Below are positions 50,401 through 60,054 of a stretch of 64,000 nt of DNA, in pieces. This DNA is from Latrodectus hesperus (taxonomy: Eukaryota; Arthropoda; Arachnida; Araneae; Theridiidae): positions 40,292,436-40,356,435 of the forward strand of contig CM075857.1 in the NCBI GenBank assembly GCA_037975125.1. The letters run 5' to 3'. The notes under the pieces are model-generated. The model had not been told where the DNA came from. It ran no database searches and worked only from the letters and a program-made list of their open reading frames with translations. Both the position numbers and the translations under genes were made by a program. Every line of letters starts with the position of its first letter. Positions within the stretch are counted from its first letter, which is position 1.

Positions 50401-51344
50401 AAAGGAAAGAAGATTTGTAGAGTCATTTAATTAATAATGATTGGATTTACAATTAAAATCAGATATATGATTTGTCTTTCAAATTATGTTCTGCAATTAA
50501 CATTCATTTTACTCATCCTTTAAATGAGTATCAATATGTTTTAATATGATTTATAAAATCAAAAATACTTCTCATGGTTTGTAATATTGGCTGGTAATTA
50601 CAAAATAGCAAATATTTTTAATATATTGATTTCTATTTCAAACTATTATAATTATTGATTAAAGCATTTAAATAATAATTTTAATTATTGGTTAATTTTT
50701 TATATTTTTGCTATGAATATTAAAATTACCAAAATATTATACATCATAAATAATTCACCTAGCACAATAATCAAATAATTATAAAATAATTTTGATAGGT
50801 ACATATTTTTTCCAAACAAAAATTTTATGCATATAAAAAGTAACGATATTTGATGAGTAATCATTTTGGATTGGAAAAGATGCCAATAAGAATATTAGAA
50901 TATAAAGTGTAGCAACAAAATTCAAAATAGTTTCTTTCTATTTTTAATATTAAATATATATAATTAAATAAAGGAATATGACATGAAATAAACTAATATA
51001 ACTATTTAATGCACTTATGCAGAGAATGCAATAAACTTTTGTGGATTACTTGTAAAATTTATTTTTATTAAAATATATGAATATTAATTTAAGATCCATT
51101 ATAATCATGCTATCTTTATTTAATTTTAGGATAAGCATGTAAAAGCCTTTTCTGAAAGATTAAATTTGTAAAAACTTCAGAAATAAAAATTTGAATACTT
51201 ACCACCAATTACATTAGGATGACTTTCCCAAAACTCTGCAAGTTTAGTTGGACGATTATATACTTCATCTCTTACACTAACCAAAATTAAATATAAATCT
51301 TCAGCACCAGCATCAGAATTTATATAAAAAAGTAGTAGACACAT
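39072..51344 (-). CDS. TANGO2: TANGO2 orthologue, complete, seven coding exons
   Basis: Transport and Golgi organisation 2 homologue, an NRDE/Ntn-hydrolase-like protein tied to mitochondrial and secretory-pathway lipid or heme handling; its exact reaction is not settled. Exon coding lengths (142, 126, 115, 74, 163, 111, 133) sum to 864, giving 287 residues plus stop (human about 276). It begins MCLLLFY with the family's Cys2. Family blocks follow: RPTKLAEFW, MEPGKEGGTWLAMSKSGK, KGRGFLAVDYV, IACYNNHVPG, GIHVFGNS, EANYGSRCHTIITIDGTGNV, and a C-terminus ending HHSFKLEI. All exon phases join without a shift. Introns contain SINE, pogo and other repeats. No inactivating change was seen. Confidence 0.95.
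40222..40332 (-). CDS. TANGO2: TANGO2 coding exon 6
   Basis: Acceptor TTTTTTTAG, donor AGTAG|GTGAGT. Encodes YTLDDCMRKQGRSKTTDFLE, then KLNSIFVSIPEANYGS, leading into the conserved YGTRT-like motif split across the intron. Confidence 0.93.
40593..40872. repeat. Irregular 65-76-bp tandem repeat in TANGO2 intron 5
   Basis: Four copies carrying TACATAGAGTTCAATGAATG. The shared AGTTCAAT starts at 40621, 40697, 40762 and 40836, so unit lengths are 76, 65 and 74 bp. A GTTAAGAGTATGGAAAT block links the units. Confidence 0.9.
40960..41470 (+). pseudogene. Pogo-type transposase N-terminal relic in intron
   Basis: The plus-strand translation reads IEHGNKAAEARIGLKKLG. A 69-codon open stretch follows with QWPELMAELNTWILDHRKAG and LPVFVKMF, then after a frameshift STFWCSRFMKRNQIYTQTKR and, past a stop, KIIQFPL. 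The order (psq-like HTH, then a CENP-B-type WPELE..L..W...RR..G..VS..M block, then GWxxRFMKRxxL) fits pogo/jerky-like transposases. The catalytic domain is not visible. It lies antisense in TANGO2 intron 5. Confidence 0.75.
41475..43254. other. TANGO2 intron 5 remainder
   Basis: AT-rich intronic DNA. No catalytic domain of the neighbouring pogo relic or other feature was recognised. Confidence 0.5.
43255..43550 (-). repeat. SINE family C, copy 2
   Basis: Diverged partner of 21690-21925, sharing ACAAGGCCTATAGTGCCCAT and GGTGTGAAGCATTTGTCC (plus strand). The minus-strand head has a B-box-like GGGTTCAATGCTC near the right end. Confidence 0.75.
43846..44008 (-). CDS. TANGO2: TANGO2 coding exon 5
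   Basis: Acceptor TTGAGCAG, donor CCCA|GTAAGA. Encodes GIHVFGNSINPLEVFWPK, then AVEAKAKFSSVIKG and a helix ending LFSMLLDNT. Corresponds to the GTYGLSNALLETPWRKL region. The intron before it (44009-48488) is 4.5 kb. Confidence 0.93.
44210..44251. repeat. Perfect 14-bp inverted repeat in intron 4
   Basis: AAATGAACATCTAC (44210-44223) and GTAGATGTTCATTT (44238-44251) around a 14-nt AT loop. Confidence 0.85.
44252..45900. other. TANGO2 intron 4, first part
   Basis: AT-rich intron. No coding or RNA gene recognised. Confidence 0.5.
45928..46002. repeat. 33-bp near-perfect hairpin in intron 4
   Basis: Arms 45928-45960 and 45970-46002 pair at 32 of 33 positions (AAGATTAGCTGTACATTTT... against its complement) around a 9-nt loop ATTTTCAAA. 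A transcript on either strand would form a strong stem. It could be a small foldback transposon or, less likely, a miRNA-type precursor. Confidence 0.9.
46973..47046. repeat. Tandem duplication of about 37 bp
   Basis: AAAGATTAAATTATTTTTTG plus AAATTTTCCTTTGGTGT occurs twice head to tail without visible mismatch, so the duplication is recent. Confidence 0.9.
47102..47134. repeat. Perfect 15-bp hairpin
   Basis: TTTTCACTTCTATTT (47102-47116) and AAATAGAAGTGAAAA (47120-47134) around a 3-nt loop. Confidence 0.85.
47355..47395. repeat. (TA)n microsatellite
   Basis: About 20 TA units directly before the interspersed repeat that begins near 47397. Confidence 0.95.
47397..48458. mobile_element. Microsatellite-flanked interspersed repeat
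   Basis: Begins CAAGCTGACCCAGCCACGCG, after a TA microsatellite. Ends with AAAATCCGTTCAGTACTTTC, GGGAACATACATCGTGACAC and TTTTTATATATATAGAT. From memory, these paired ends mark a widespread arthropod repeat family; the class is not settled by this sequence. The interior (e.g. 48140-48260) is less AT-rich and non-coding. Confidence 0.6.
48489..48562 (-). CDS. TANGO2: TANGO2 coding exon 4
   Basis: Only 99 bp downstream of exon 3. Acceptor TTTTTTCAG, donor CCTG|GTATGT. Encodes SFKEPKIACYNNHVPGVPP and VIIQP, aligning with the GDVICYYGNRGEPDP region of the human protein. Confidence 0.92.
48662..48776 (-). CDS. TANGO2: TANGO2 coding exon 3
   Basis: Acceptor TTTTTTCAG. Encodes FLAVDYVTGNKDYFNYL, then DLSLDGENYNEFCLVTMNY, 37 complete codons as in the human counterpart. 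Donor ATAG|GTTATT is weak but keeps phase. Confidence 0.9.
49000..49830. other. TANGO2 intron 2 (GC-AG)
   Basis: AT-rich intron (48777-49844) with GCGAGT at the minus-strand 5' end and TTTTTTCAG at the 3' end. No other feature. Confidence 0.6.
49845..49970 (-). CDS. TANGO2: TANGO2 coding exon 2, GC donor
   Basis: Acceptor TATAACAG. Encodes RDMEPGKEGGTWLAM...LLNILQPDEEMLPNKKGR. The next exon needs a single leading base to give GFLAVDYV, so the exon must end AGAG with the intron beginning GCGAGT. Using the nearby GTGATA instead would bring a stop into the next exon. GC donors with this strong AG|GCRAGT context are a known minor class. Confidence 0.9.
49975..51200. other. TANGO2 intron 1 (coding numbering)
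   Basis: AT-rich intron, 49971-51202. Nothing else recognised. Confidence 0.55.
51203..51344 (-). CDS. TANGO2: TANGO2 coding exon 1
   Basis: Encodes residues 1-47 plus one base. Starts MCLLLFYINSD and includes SVRDEVYNRPTKLAEFW, where the family usually has ANRDE: asparagine is replaced by valine. Ends ATTGGTG|GTAAGT. On the minus strand TTTTTTATATAG lies directly before the ATG, so a splice acceptor abuts the start codon and a 5' untranslated exon is expected upstream. Confidence 0.93.
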
Positions 51345-54300
51345 CTATATAAAAAAATGTGCTTCAGAGTATTTAGATTAAATACAAAAATAAAAATATG
51401 AAATCTTTTAATAATAAATTTTAATTTCATGACTGTCATTAAATTGGATAATAAACTATTTTCATTAGTGTATAAATATAATTTTAAAATAGCAGCTTTA
51501 GTACTTAAAATATGTGCAGAGAGTATTTAGCAAAATTTTTAGAGTTAAGTGTTAAAATATATAACAGCAATAATATACCAATTATAGCAATATTATCTAT
51601 GATTTTTTAATAATAAATGAAATGTACGTATTTATAGGGGCCTATTACAAATAACTAATATTTCTTATGTTAATAAAAAGTATTTTTGAAAAACCTTTAT
51701 TCTAAATATAAAGAAATAAAAATGTTCACATATGCAATCAGTTAAGTGTTAAAAGAACAATACATGAAATGATATAAAAAGATAAGTTCACATTTTTTTT
51801 AACATTAAAGTACTATATAGACAGTTTTAATATATCACAGTATTTTTTAACTATAATACCATATAATTTGTATTTATCAGACTGAGACAAAAGTTTAATT
51901 GAAGCAATGACAGTAGGAAGAAAATTGAAGAATGTACTGTAAATTTTATAGATTAAAATAATTTATGAAATAATCAATCAACCAGAAAGTCTTTCTACAT
52001 ATATGAAAAAAAGTAGAATTCTTTTAGCAACTATAAATTCTGCACTATTCATAACGTATATATGACAGAAATTAAACATAAAATATCCTCTAAAACCTAT
52101 TTTCTTAAAAGACCAGCTACTTACAATATTAAAGCAGTACCTACAATTTCTTTAATGTGTCAATTAAAGTCATTGTATTTATCACAAAAGACACTTTAAT
52201 TACAAATGGGTAGAATATAAATTACCAGATATATCATGAGTTTCAAACCTCTTCCATAGACTGAAGATGTAAGATTTTTGTCTTTCTATCTTTAATTTAT
52301 TATACTTATCGTGACTAGCTCTCATATTCCTGACTGATTAAAAAATTATTTTGGTTATAAACAGCATATAGTAAAATAAAATTTTGATGTATTACAGACA
52401 GATTTATTTCACTCTTGTATGACTAATAAAGTTACAAAAAAAAATACAAAACTTTTCACTGAGAAGTTTAAAGCGGCAGTTGTACTTAGTGCAACTTTAA
52501 ATTAACATGGAACATTTTCTTTTGCATTTATTTTATGTGAAATGAATAATTTTACCCAGATGTGTTGAAAAAAGAAACATTTGTCTTATTTATCTGTCAT
52601 CATGATTGCAATGTATTTCATAGAAATATTAGTAGTCATAGCACAGCAACAACAAATTTAGAGTGTTTATCCAATAAAAATGTTTCCACAGGCCAAGTTG
52701 TTCATTAACCTGAAACTAATGCTATTAAAAAATGTTTGAGGATTTCTAATTTACCAAATATAAATAATCTGAGTATTCATCTGTTGCTGAAATGAAGAAA
52801 TTTATTCAACATGCAAGGAAATAAACCACTCCAAAGACTATATAAAACATAACCATTTTTAGTGTCATCAGTAAAAAGAGCCATCCAATAAATTATCAAT
52901 TTTAGCAGGCTTATATTTATGTGCAAAAAATATTTCTGTTTTTATTTGATTAACAATAAAATTTACTGAATTTTATTGGTATGTAAACAAGAAAAGAACA
53001 GTGTTCTTACTTTTATACTTGTTCAGTATTGGCATAAATTCTTTATATGTAAGAAACATTTCTTGTAACCAATTTTTAAGGAAAACCTAGATGTTCACAT
53101 AAATATAAACAGCATTATAAGCTTTATACTTAAAAGCAGAGAAAATACATCATTAATTTAGTAAAAGCCAAACTGAAATTTAAACTTGCATTGAATAACC
53201 AATTCAATATTTAAATTTATTTTTAGAACTCATGAATGAACAAGCGGACAAAAAATAAAATCAATTTGTAAACAGATGATATTTATAAAGAATATTAAAT
53301 TTTCACTGTCATCAATGAAAAAAAGTCTATGTCTCATAAAATTATTAAAAGCTGACATTTAAAGCAAATTGTAATTAAAAATATATGTATGTTTCACCTT
53401 AAATAAATTACTCTTTAAATAATAACTCAGATAAGAGCTTCTCAATATTTTAAATTTCTGTAATCAAGTTGATATGACTACTTGATTTTAGATAAGTTAC
53501 TATTTTTAGATGATTAAACACAACAAAACTAACTGATACAATCTTCCAGGACTTGATAATATTGTTCACTGTTTAAAAAAAATATCTACTTTAATTTTTT
53601 TCTTTTAATTTATTTCAATATATGTATTCTTAATTGTTAAATATTTACCAAAATATTATTTTACAAAAAATATTAACTTGACATAATTATTGGTAATTTT
53701 TAATTTGATTGATAACGTCAGTTTCTATTATAAACTGTTGAAATATTAAATTAAGCATAAAGAATTTTGATAATAATGACATGGGATTGATCATTGAATT
53801 TATGAAATTACACCATAGTGTAGCTTAAGAATTTATGAGATAGACTGCTAGTTTAAATAGAATATATAATTAATTATATAAAAGAAACATTGTTATTTAT
53901 CAAATTTATTTGAAAATAATTATAAAATCTCAGAACAAAAAATAAATCAAATTGTTTTTTGAACACCAATAAATCCTATGTATATTTTGATAAAAAAATA
54001 AATAAATGCATTTCATTTTGTTTAATTTCATTTGGCTACAAATGAATGCAAAAAATATACTAAACAAAATGCCTTATTTATGAATCTTTCTAATTTACTT
54101 ATAAAATATTCTTAAGGGATTTATTAAGTATTCATGATGAGTTTATATTTATCTATTGAACTATTAGGAGTTGTATGAAATATTCTAGGTTCAAATTTTA
54201 ATAAAAAAAAGAAAATAACTAAATCATACAAGCAATTAATTAAATTCATTTTTTAATCATAAAATTTGACTGCTGTAATTTAGAAGCGCCTGGGATATAG

Positions 54301-54890
54301 CAATTATGAAATCCTTTAATGGAGGCAATAAAAATTTATAAAAATAATGAAAACGTAGTAAGGAATGTAGTAGGAAATGTGTGTGTGTAGCAAGAGTAAG
54401 AATCAAATTTGAGAAATACCCTAAATTAGACATACTGAATAATTTTCCCTATGCTGTATTTTATATTCTATTTAAATAGTTAGAGCTTATGCTTTTAGGT
54501 GCAATTGCAACGTTTCAGATATATTTATTGTTGCAAATGAATAAATAAATTATATAAAGTACAGTTTTTACAGTAATCTATAATAAAATTCACAATAAAA
54601 TGGATAACTTAGCAATTCTTAGATATTCCAATACAGGATTGCAATGCACTTTGAAAAGTGACTTTTTATCTCAGCATGCAAAGCATGATTATATACAAAT
54701 AACTATTTTTTATTTTACACATGAATATTAAAAGTTAGAAACTATATTATGATATAAATCACGAATTACAAATTTATGTAAATAAATTTAAAAACATTAC
54801 AGTAAAAGTTAACTGTAAAACAAAGTGTAAATTTTTAATGATGCTTTAATTCATTTATCAATTTCCGAAATCAGGAAAAAGTACTTTATT
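51345..54890. other. Upstream of TANGO2 start, probable 5' intron
   Basis: The acceptor directly before the TANGO2 ATG implies an upstream untranslated exon, so part of this AT-rich 3.5 kb is probably intron. No coding exon on either strand was recognised. Confidence 0.45.
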
Positions 54891-54899
54891 CATTATTTA

Positions 54900-55165
54900 T
54901 GTATCCCCATGTCGGGGATATTCTTATATAGAGATCTCTCGCCAAAGTTTCGCCAAGCTTGATTGCCAAGCAGCGATAATGTTTCAAGTATGTTAACTTA
55001 TGACGTCACTGGAGGAATGCGATTTTATGACGTCACAGTCACGTGGTATTCTCTATCACGCCGATTATACGCAAGTCTTTATCGCTATTGGCGATCGCCA
55101 GGTTATTCGCCGCTTGTTATTTTACGCCAAATGTTCTGGAGGAATTATTACCTTTTCTTAATATT
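54900..55165. promoter_or_regulatory. CRE/E-box cluster, candidate TANGO2 promoter
   Basis: An island of mixed composition in AT-rich DNA. It holds two full palindromic CRE sites TGACGTCA (about 55001-55008 and 55029-55036), an adjacent CACGTG E-box, and on the minus strand TCTATATAAG about 70 bp downstream of the first CRE. A TATCCCC/GGGGATA hairpin lies at 54902-54920. The TATA-like box after the CREs points to minus-strand transcription, toward TANGO2. Inferred from motifs only; it could instead be a transposon end. Confidence 0.45.
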
Positions 55166-55249
55166 CCAAAGTCTTATTTATATTTTTTAATTGTCTATTT
55201 AGTTAAAAATCATTTATCGATTTCTAAAAATAAATAAAAATCTTACTTA

Positions 55250-55905
55250 TTTTCTTAAGTTGTTCTTCATTCAAATAAATCTCTTATTTGATTGCTTAAA
55301 TATTTTATTTATTTTTTTAAATTATTTTTTAATTCAAATTTATTTATCGATTTCAAATATAATAAAATAAATTAAAAATGAATTTTTTTCTATTAATATA
55401 ATATTTATATACGTAATTATTTCCTTAATTTTAATTTAAATCATATTTGATTGATTAAATATTTCATTTATTTATTTTTAATTATTTTTCTAATAAAATA
55501 AAATTATTGAATAGTATTAATTTAATGAATTTTTTCTATTAATATAATATTTATATATATAATTATTTCTTTAATTTTAATTTAAATCTTATTTAATTAA
55601 TTAAATATTTCAATTTTTAAATTATTTTTCTAATATTATAAGCATAAAATTAATGATTTTTTTCCTATTAATATAATATTTATCTGCATAATTATTTCTT
55701 TAATTTTAATTTAATTCTTATTTGATTGATTAAATATTTCATTTATTTTTTTTAATTATTTTTCTAATAAAATAAAATTACTGAATAGTATTAATTTAAT
55801 GAATTTTTTTCTATTAATATAATATTTATATATATAATTATTTCTTTAATTTTAATTTAAATCTTATTTAATTAATTAAATATTTCAATTTTTAAATCTT
55901 AGTCA
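55250..55905. repeat. AT satellite with alternating unit lengths
   Basis: Units start with CTATTAATATAATATTTAT at about 55390, 55536, 55665 and 55811, so spacings are 146, 129 and 146 bp. Long units carry CTAATAAAATAAAATTA and the short one ATTATAAGCATAAAATTA, giving an A-B-A-B order with a 275-bp higher period. A partial unit precedes at about 55286. Confidence 0.88.
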
Positions 55906-56436
55906 ATCAAATAATGAGCCAAAGTCAGACGATAATTTCAACACGAAACTCCTGCATGAATAATAGCCTATTATTCGGAGAAGATTGGTGTTGCCAATGT
56001 TCAGGTGGAAAGATTTTCTAGTTGCTGCTGCCAACTTCCGAGCAGAAGTGTTTCACCACAACAGTATTAAAATTCTGACACTATATATACAAGGAAATAA
56101 TAAATGCATATATAAAAGACAATATTTATATTCTGCACTATATCCGAAGTGAAATAAAATATAAATATAAAAAAACAGGATTTAAACTACCGCGCTTTAC
56201 ATCCGATAAAAATACGAACAACTAAAACAGTGACATGCAATTTGATATTTGCGAAAAATTCAAATTTTGCTTTAAAGTAAAACTAAACTTGAAGTGAAAC
56301 TAAAAATGCTGTTGTCACTAAAAAGAAGCATATAGTCGCTAAAAATTATGTAAAACACCATAAAAATTAAATCTGGCAACAAAAAAATCTGAAAAGTAGT
56401 ATAAACAGAATTTGGCAACACTACCATCAAAACAAA
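55906..56436. other. Spacer between satellite and P-like element
   Basis: Less AT-rich in 55910-56060, otherwise no recognised feature. Contains the left flank of the P-like element. Confidence 0.45.
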
Positions 56437-56444
56437 GCGTGGGT
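56437..56444. repeat. Target site duplication, left
   Basis: GCGTGGGT, identical to 57981-57988, directly outside the left terminal repeat. Confidence 0.92.
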
Positions 56445-56605
56445 CATGGAGGAAGGAATATAAGAGGAGCCGCCCTATTGGTCAGCGCTTGACGCATGTG
56501 TCATATCCCCTCTGTCTTCCAAAACATTACACTAAAACCTGTTGTTTACTATAAAGCTTCTTGTTGAATTTGTTGTTATTCGGAATTTTCGAATTTTAAA
56601 TAATA

Positions 56606-56675
56606 ATGGCTGCTTGCTGTGCTTATGGATGTACAAGTCGACCTTCAAAAAAATTCATGGAGTAACTTTTCATAG
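56606..56675 (+). pseudogene. THAP-domain first exon with one-base frameshift
   Basis: Starts ATG and reads MAACCAYGCTSRPSKK, the N-terminal half of a THAP C2CH zinc finger (both first zinc cysteines in CCAYGC). In the run of seven A's at 56647-56653 the frame shifts by one. HGVTFHR, the next THAP block, is read in the neighbouring frame and runs into a donor CATAG|GTAATT. THAP genes commonly split right after this FH motif. The second THAP exon (AVPY block) was not found, consistent with internal deletion. The shift may be real or a homopolymer sequencing error. Confidence 0.8.
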
Positions 56676-56679
56676 GTAA

Positions 56680-57940
56680 TTTCATTAATCTTTAAAACTT
56701 TTTGCTCACTAAAGTTAATGTTTCTAATCCTGTTGCATGTGCATCATATTGTTCAATTTTATATGCCAAAAGCAAGCGTGAAAATATTAAAAACTGATTT
56801 TTTTTAATTTTTAAAATTTTTTTCCATATATAGGTTGTTTATTAATTCAAATGGAATTTTTTAAAAAAAAACCTTAATGACAACTTACATATTTAATTCT
56901 ACAAGTTTCTTCACATTATGTGTAATATTAAACATTACCATGTTCTTAACTTTACAAATGCTTTCATGTGTGTGCATACTTAAAAAAAATAGGCAAATTT
57001 AAATATTAAACTAATGTTTTAAAATTATATTTTAATTAAAATTAAAATTTTATATTGCATTATATTAAAAACTTATCTCTCTGTAAAAAAATTAATTTGA
57101 AGGAGATTAATTTTATAAGTTTAGGAATACATTTAATTGTTTTGCTAGTGAATAAATTCCAATTTTTTTAAACTAAAGTACTTAGTTTTTAACATTACAT
57201 TAATATTAAAATATACTTTTTGAGAAGATATTTTAATCTTGTATAAATCTTATTTAATATAATAAATCAAGATTTATTGAAAATCAATTTTAGATTAAAA
57301 TATTTAATTTCTAGGGTTTTTACAGTTGACTTTAATTTTTTTTATACTTATTTAACGAAATTTATTTACAAATAATTGATAAAAACTTTTTGTTCTAATA
57401 TTGGACTCAAAATACATCAAAATAAAAATACTTTTACTATATAGATATAAATAAATTTATATACAGAAGTATAATTCTTTCTTATAAAAAGAAAAATTAT
57501 AACCAAGTAGCAGAATATTGCATGCATAGATAAAATCACAGGAAATAACATGGGTAGGAAACTTTGCCACTGAGTAACAACAAAGAAAAGAAAAATTGAC
57601 ACTTTTTCCCATGATTATAAATATTATATGATATTTAATTTACTTCATAATTTTTCAAGTGTATCTCAGTCAATAAGGTGAGTAACACGCCTAAAATTTC
57701 TTTATTGAAATACATAATATTAATAAGCAGAAAAAATACAAAATAAGCACTTAACTATCAATAAAAATAACTTTTTTACAAATAGTAAGTAATTTAGATC
57801 AGTTTTATTACGATGTGTGTAATTTAAACGAAAATAATGCTTGCTTTTACAGTGCCCTCAATAAGAAAGTACCGTTTCTCTTGAAAGTCAAGGTGGGCGT
57901 GGTATCGTCTGCTAGCTACTTCACCGGCGCTCACGCTATT
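56680..57940. other. Interior of the P-like element
   Basis: AT-rich, no transposase catalytic region or second THAP exon recognised. The small open frames at 57417-57602 (minus) and 57815-58021 (plus) have no family resemblance, and the latter crosses the right terminal repeat. Confidence 0.5.
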
Positions 57941-57980
57941 TCGCGGTTAGAACGGCTCCTCTTATATTCCTTCCTCCATG

Positions 57981-57988
57981 GCGTGGGT
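57981..57988. repeat. Target site duplication, right
   Basis: GCGTGGGT, identical to 56437-56444, directly outside the right terminal repeat. Confidence 0.92.
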
Positions 57989-59000
57989 AGTAGATTTAGC
58001 GAGAAAGCACATATAGGGTGAATATATGTATATTCAAACAAGAGAGTAATCTAAACATAATATTTGATAATTTTTCTCATTTTTCTTGGTGTTGTAATTA
58101 TTATTTAATATTATTTGGTAAGATTTCAGGATACTACTAAGAAATTCATTAAATTTAGTTTTGCAATATTTTTAGTTAGATATGCTTATGCAGAGTGAAG
58201 AAAAATTATTTAAATTTTATAATTATCTTCAGTTTGCAATTACAATAATTTAAAATAATAGACTGTTTTAAAATTAATTACTGTTGTTATTTGCATTATT
58301 AATAATAGATAATATGTAAACTTGACATTTTCTCCCTTAACCTTACTTTCTATCATATCATATCAAAGCATTTCTTGAGTATTATCTAAAAATTCTACAA
58401 CTTATATAGAATTCAAACACAGTATTATGCAAGATGTGGATAGAATGATGGACATTTGTAGCATGTTTTTTTAGTGGTATTTTTGGAATTTATGTCTATG
58501 TTAATCTTTTTATATTTTTACCTTAATCTTTTTTTGGAATTTTTCAATCGTCTTTATGAATTCTATTTATAATTTGTATTATGTACCACAGAATATAAAG
58601 TATCACATCATGTACCACAATATTTTATTTAAAATCTTTGATGCCTAAAACATTCCTCATCATGGTATCTTGTTTCTAAAACTGTTGTAAAATGCTGTTG
58701 TAGTATTTATGTAAAAACAAATGTATATTTAACACTTTCAAAAATTCAACTTTCTGTATTTTGATAAACAAATGCATTAACTTATATGTAAAAAAAAAAC
58801 TGATGAAAAACATATAAATATAAAAAAAAATTAAAAATCAATATTGATATACCTTACTTAAAAGTTTTAATCCTAATCCTGTTGCAATATTCATTTATAA
58901 CAGGACTAGGCTTCTAATTTAATGGTTCTATATAAGGTAATTTAATATAAGGCTTCTAATTTAATTGAAAAAATTAAGTAACTAAACAATGTTCATGATA
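57989..59000. other. AT-rich intergenic, no gene seen
   Basis: No coding exon recognised. Short local duplications occur near 58575-58620 (ATGTACCACA twice) and 58910-58970 (GCTTCTAATTTAAT twice). Confidence 0.5.
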
Positions 59001-59329
59001 TTAATTTTTAATCTGAAAGATAAGTGGAACTGGAAGAGCTTTGCAATGGATAGGACCAGATGACCCTCATCAGAAAATAGATATATTTTAATAACAATCA
59101 AAAATGTATTTATTTTTTTGATATACATAAAATAATGAGAAAAGAGAAATAAATTATTCATAATAAGATATAAATTAAAGTTATATTGTAAATGACATTT
59201 ATTTGGATATATGAGAAGGGTGAACTTGTTTGTGCTAAAATCGTCATAATTTGGTTCCCTGTTTTCTAATTTTAATCTCAGATGTGCAGTTCCATGTTCA
59301 ACAGTTGCTCCTTTTTTTAATTTAATCAT

Positions 59330-60000
59330 TACAAATGCTGAAAAAGCAACTTCACATGCCATCTGGAAAAACTCTTGCAGTAATGATTCAAATTCACTTA
59401 CATGACAATTTTCATTGAACATTAAGGGTCAATGATGCCTTCTTGTGATATGGACCACAATACATTTACACAATCTGAGTTCTAGGATCTCTGGTGAATT
59501 TCTCTGGGGTTTGTTTTGTTCCAGTTCTACAAATTCTTTTTATACACCTACTGAGGTGAAAAAATGCTTCACCTGAAAAGAATACATTTGTGTTACTGGG
59601 AATGGTTGTAAGCATGTTTTTTCAAGATGTTCTTGTTTCAAAATCTTATATATGACAATTGCTGCAGCATTAAGATTTTATGTTTGGGAAGATTCAGTTT
59701 GTAAAGAAGAATTTGGTGAAGCGAACATCATGAAATGCCAAGAGCAAGCACTCATTTCTGATCTGATTATGTTTGTGATTGTAGTACTGCTGCTTTGACT
59801 TATTTGACATTTTGTGGTGGTGTAACTCTTCTCTCAGGTCCTTTTCTTACAGATGATACATTCCTTTTTGTTAGAAATGCATTTATCCAATTTACAATTA
59901 ATTGCTGTCCAAGAATGACATTTTGAACAGCAATTATGCGTAGGAACTGCAAATCACAAATGAAAAATATGCTACATTGCAATGATCAATATAATTCAAT
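59330..60000 (-). pseudogene. Decayed mariner-like transposase (HTH/DUF4817 type)
   Basis: Minus-strand pieces in order: IVNWINAFLTKRNVSSVRKG and PERRVTPPQNVK (helix-turn-helix and linker), LALGISRCSLHQIL, then EQNKPQRNSPEILELRLCKC, HITRRHH, stop, PLMFNEN and LKKGATVEHGTAHLRL (the QQDGATxHTA-like catalytic block). This order matches arthropod DUF4817-containing Tc1/mariner-like transposases. Stops occur throughout, so it is an old copy. Ends are unclear, though GC-richer DNA at 60055-60180 may be its terminal region. Confidence 0.72.
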
Positions 60001-60054
60001 ACACTTCAACACAAAATGATCAATATTCAATGTCTTCATTGCATTATGGCAACT

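Larger units (their letters stand above)
56445..57980 (+). mobile_element. P-superfamily-like transposon with TIRs and 8-bp TSD
   Basis: A 1536-bp unit. Terminal inverted repeats of 28 bp are perfect: 56445-56472 reads CATGGAGGAAGGAATATAAG then AGGAGCCG, and 57953-57980 is its exact complement. GCGTGGGT flanks it on both sides (56437-56444 and 57981-57988), a perfect 8-bp target duplication. The ends start CATG, as does the Drosophila P terminal repeat. About 130 bp inside the left end is a first exon encoding the start of a THAP zinc finger, the DNA-binding domain of P transposases. No catalytic domain is visible, so this is an internally deleted, non-autonomous copy. Perfect TIRs and TSD suggest a recent insertion. 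Confidence 0.88.

Noticed and set aside
52440..52860. Possible decayed transposase (KLFTEKFKAAVVLSATL and onward)
   Set aside because: Only a short resemblance, followed by dense stops in all frames.
55043..55237. Open frames of 64-75 codons over the CRE island
   Set aside because: No homology; more consistent with non-coding regulatory or repeat DNA.
57815..58021. 68-codon open frame at the right end of the P-like element
   Set aside because: Crosses the terminal repeat and the target duplication into flanking DNA, so it cannot be an element gene.
58982..59422. 146-codon minus-strand frame as a novel gene
   Set aside because: Its first part continues the transposase relic (GATVEHGTAHLRL) and the rest is hydrophobic AT-rich noise.
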